This document shows positions 5,485-5,770 of a DNA stretch of 5,770 bases, one piece after another. Each line of letters starts with the position of its first letter. The first letter of the stretch is position 1. The position numbers and the translations under genes are program-made. The notes under the pieces are model-generated. The model saw only the letters and a list, made by a program, of their open reading frames with translations, had not been told where the DNA came from and did not search any database. The stretch is taken from NCBI GenBank assembly GCA_030634615.1, contig DAOWAL010000082.1, positions 1-5,770 of the forward strand. Direction: 5' to 3'. The DNA comes from Candidatus Aenigmatarchaeota archaeon (GTDB taxonomy: Archaea > Aenigmatarchaeota > Aenigmatarchaeia > QMZP01 > QMZT01).

Positions 5485-5770
5485 ATGAAAGTCATAAAGC
5501 TCTCATCTGCGCTTAAAGACATGCAAAGGGTAGAACTTGCTAAAGCGATTAGAGAAGGCAAGATTATAATATACCCTACTGATACTCTCTATGGAATCGG
5601 TTGCAATGCTGAGAAAGCTAAGAGTATTGAAAAGATATTAAATGCGAAGGGCAGGGGAAAAGATAAACCAGTTTCTATAATAGCTCCTTCCATGGAATGG
5701 ATAGCTGAAAATACTATTTCCACCAGTCATAATCTGAAATTTGCAAACAATCTTTTACCAGGACCTTATA
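5485..5770 (+). CDS. sua5: Sua5/YrdC/TsaC-type L-threonylcarbamoyladenylate synthase (3' partial)
   Basis: The first 95 codons are visible; the window ends one base into the next codon. Proteins of this family make threonylcarbamoyl-AMP from threonine, bicarbonate and ATP, the first step of N6-threonylcarbamoyl (t6A) modification of ANN-decoding tRNAs; KEOPS completes the reaction in archaea. Visible hallmarks are IIIYPTDTLYGIGCNA (27-42), the basic KGRGKDKPVSII segment (55-66) that lines the nucleotide and substrate site, and LPGPY (91-95), the start of the LPGPxT motif. An in-frame TAA at 5473-5475 and the TATA spacing fix the start at 5485. Whether a C-terminal Sua5 domain follows cannot be seen, so full-length Sua5 and the single-domain YrdC/TsaC form are both possible; the related YciO group is a less likely alternative. 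Confidence 0.9.
   Translation, partial: MKVIKLSSALKDMQRVELAKAIREGKIIIYPTDTLYGIGCNAEKAKSIEKILNAKGRGKDKPVSIIAPSMEWIAENTISTSHNLKFANNLLPGPY

Noticed and set aside
1..5770. CRISPR array, defence system, mobile element or RNA gene
   Set aside because: No short spaced DNA repeats, no transposase, integrase or nuclease, no terminal inverted repeats and no tRNA or rRNA-like sequence were seen; the only long repeat is protein-level inside the first gene.

Overview
The window looks like a piece of an AT-rich archaeal chromosome. The evidence is: TATA boxes a constant 25-28 bp upstream of four start codons, implying leaderless transcripts; a radical SAM enzyme of the tetraether-lipid-synthase (Tes) type; a Sua5/YrdC-type protein; and cysteine-rich surface proteins of a style I associate with uncultivated archaea, including DPANN-like lineages. 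The exact lineage cannot be fixed from this window.

Left part (1-2276, + strand): two exported, cysteine-rich proteins. The first (1-957, 5' end outside the window) is built from an exact 98-residue, 12-cysteine super-repeat containing MopE-type D/N-rich putative metal-binding motifs. It ends in a CGG-type cysteine motif and a C-terminal membrane anchor. The second (1017-2276) has a signal peptide, an unrecognised extracellular domain, the same CGG-type motif and a DPGEECD-type cysteine module, and it stops abruptly without an anchor. They probably act together at the cell surface.

Middle (2281-4496): a MarR/GbsR-like winged-helix regulator on the minus strand, divergent from a 536-residue Tes-family radical SAM protein. 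The 119-bp region between them has a TATA box facing each way and a 24-bp dyad (11-bp arms) midway. This looks like a regulator-target divergon, possibly controlling membrane-lipid chemistry. The regulator's 3' end lies only 4 bp from the 3' end of the second surface protein.

Right part (4573-5770): a cytosolic, probably beta-propeller protein of unknown function, then the start of a Sua5/YrdC/TsaC gene for the threonylcarbamoyl-AMP step of tRNA t6A synthesis, cut by the window end. The intergenic spaces before these two genes each hold a perfect gapless 18-bp palindrome that begins inside the preceding TAA stop codon and lies upstream of the next TATA box.

No rRNA, tRNA, CRISPR array or mobile element was seen. 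No stretch over 300 bp lacks a gene. The best candidates for something undescribed are the 98-residue surface repeat, the regulator/Tes divergon with its dyad, and the stop-codon palindromes.
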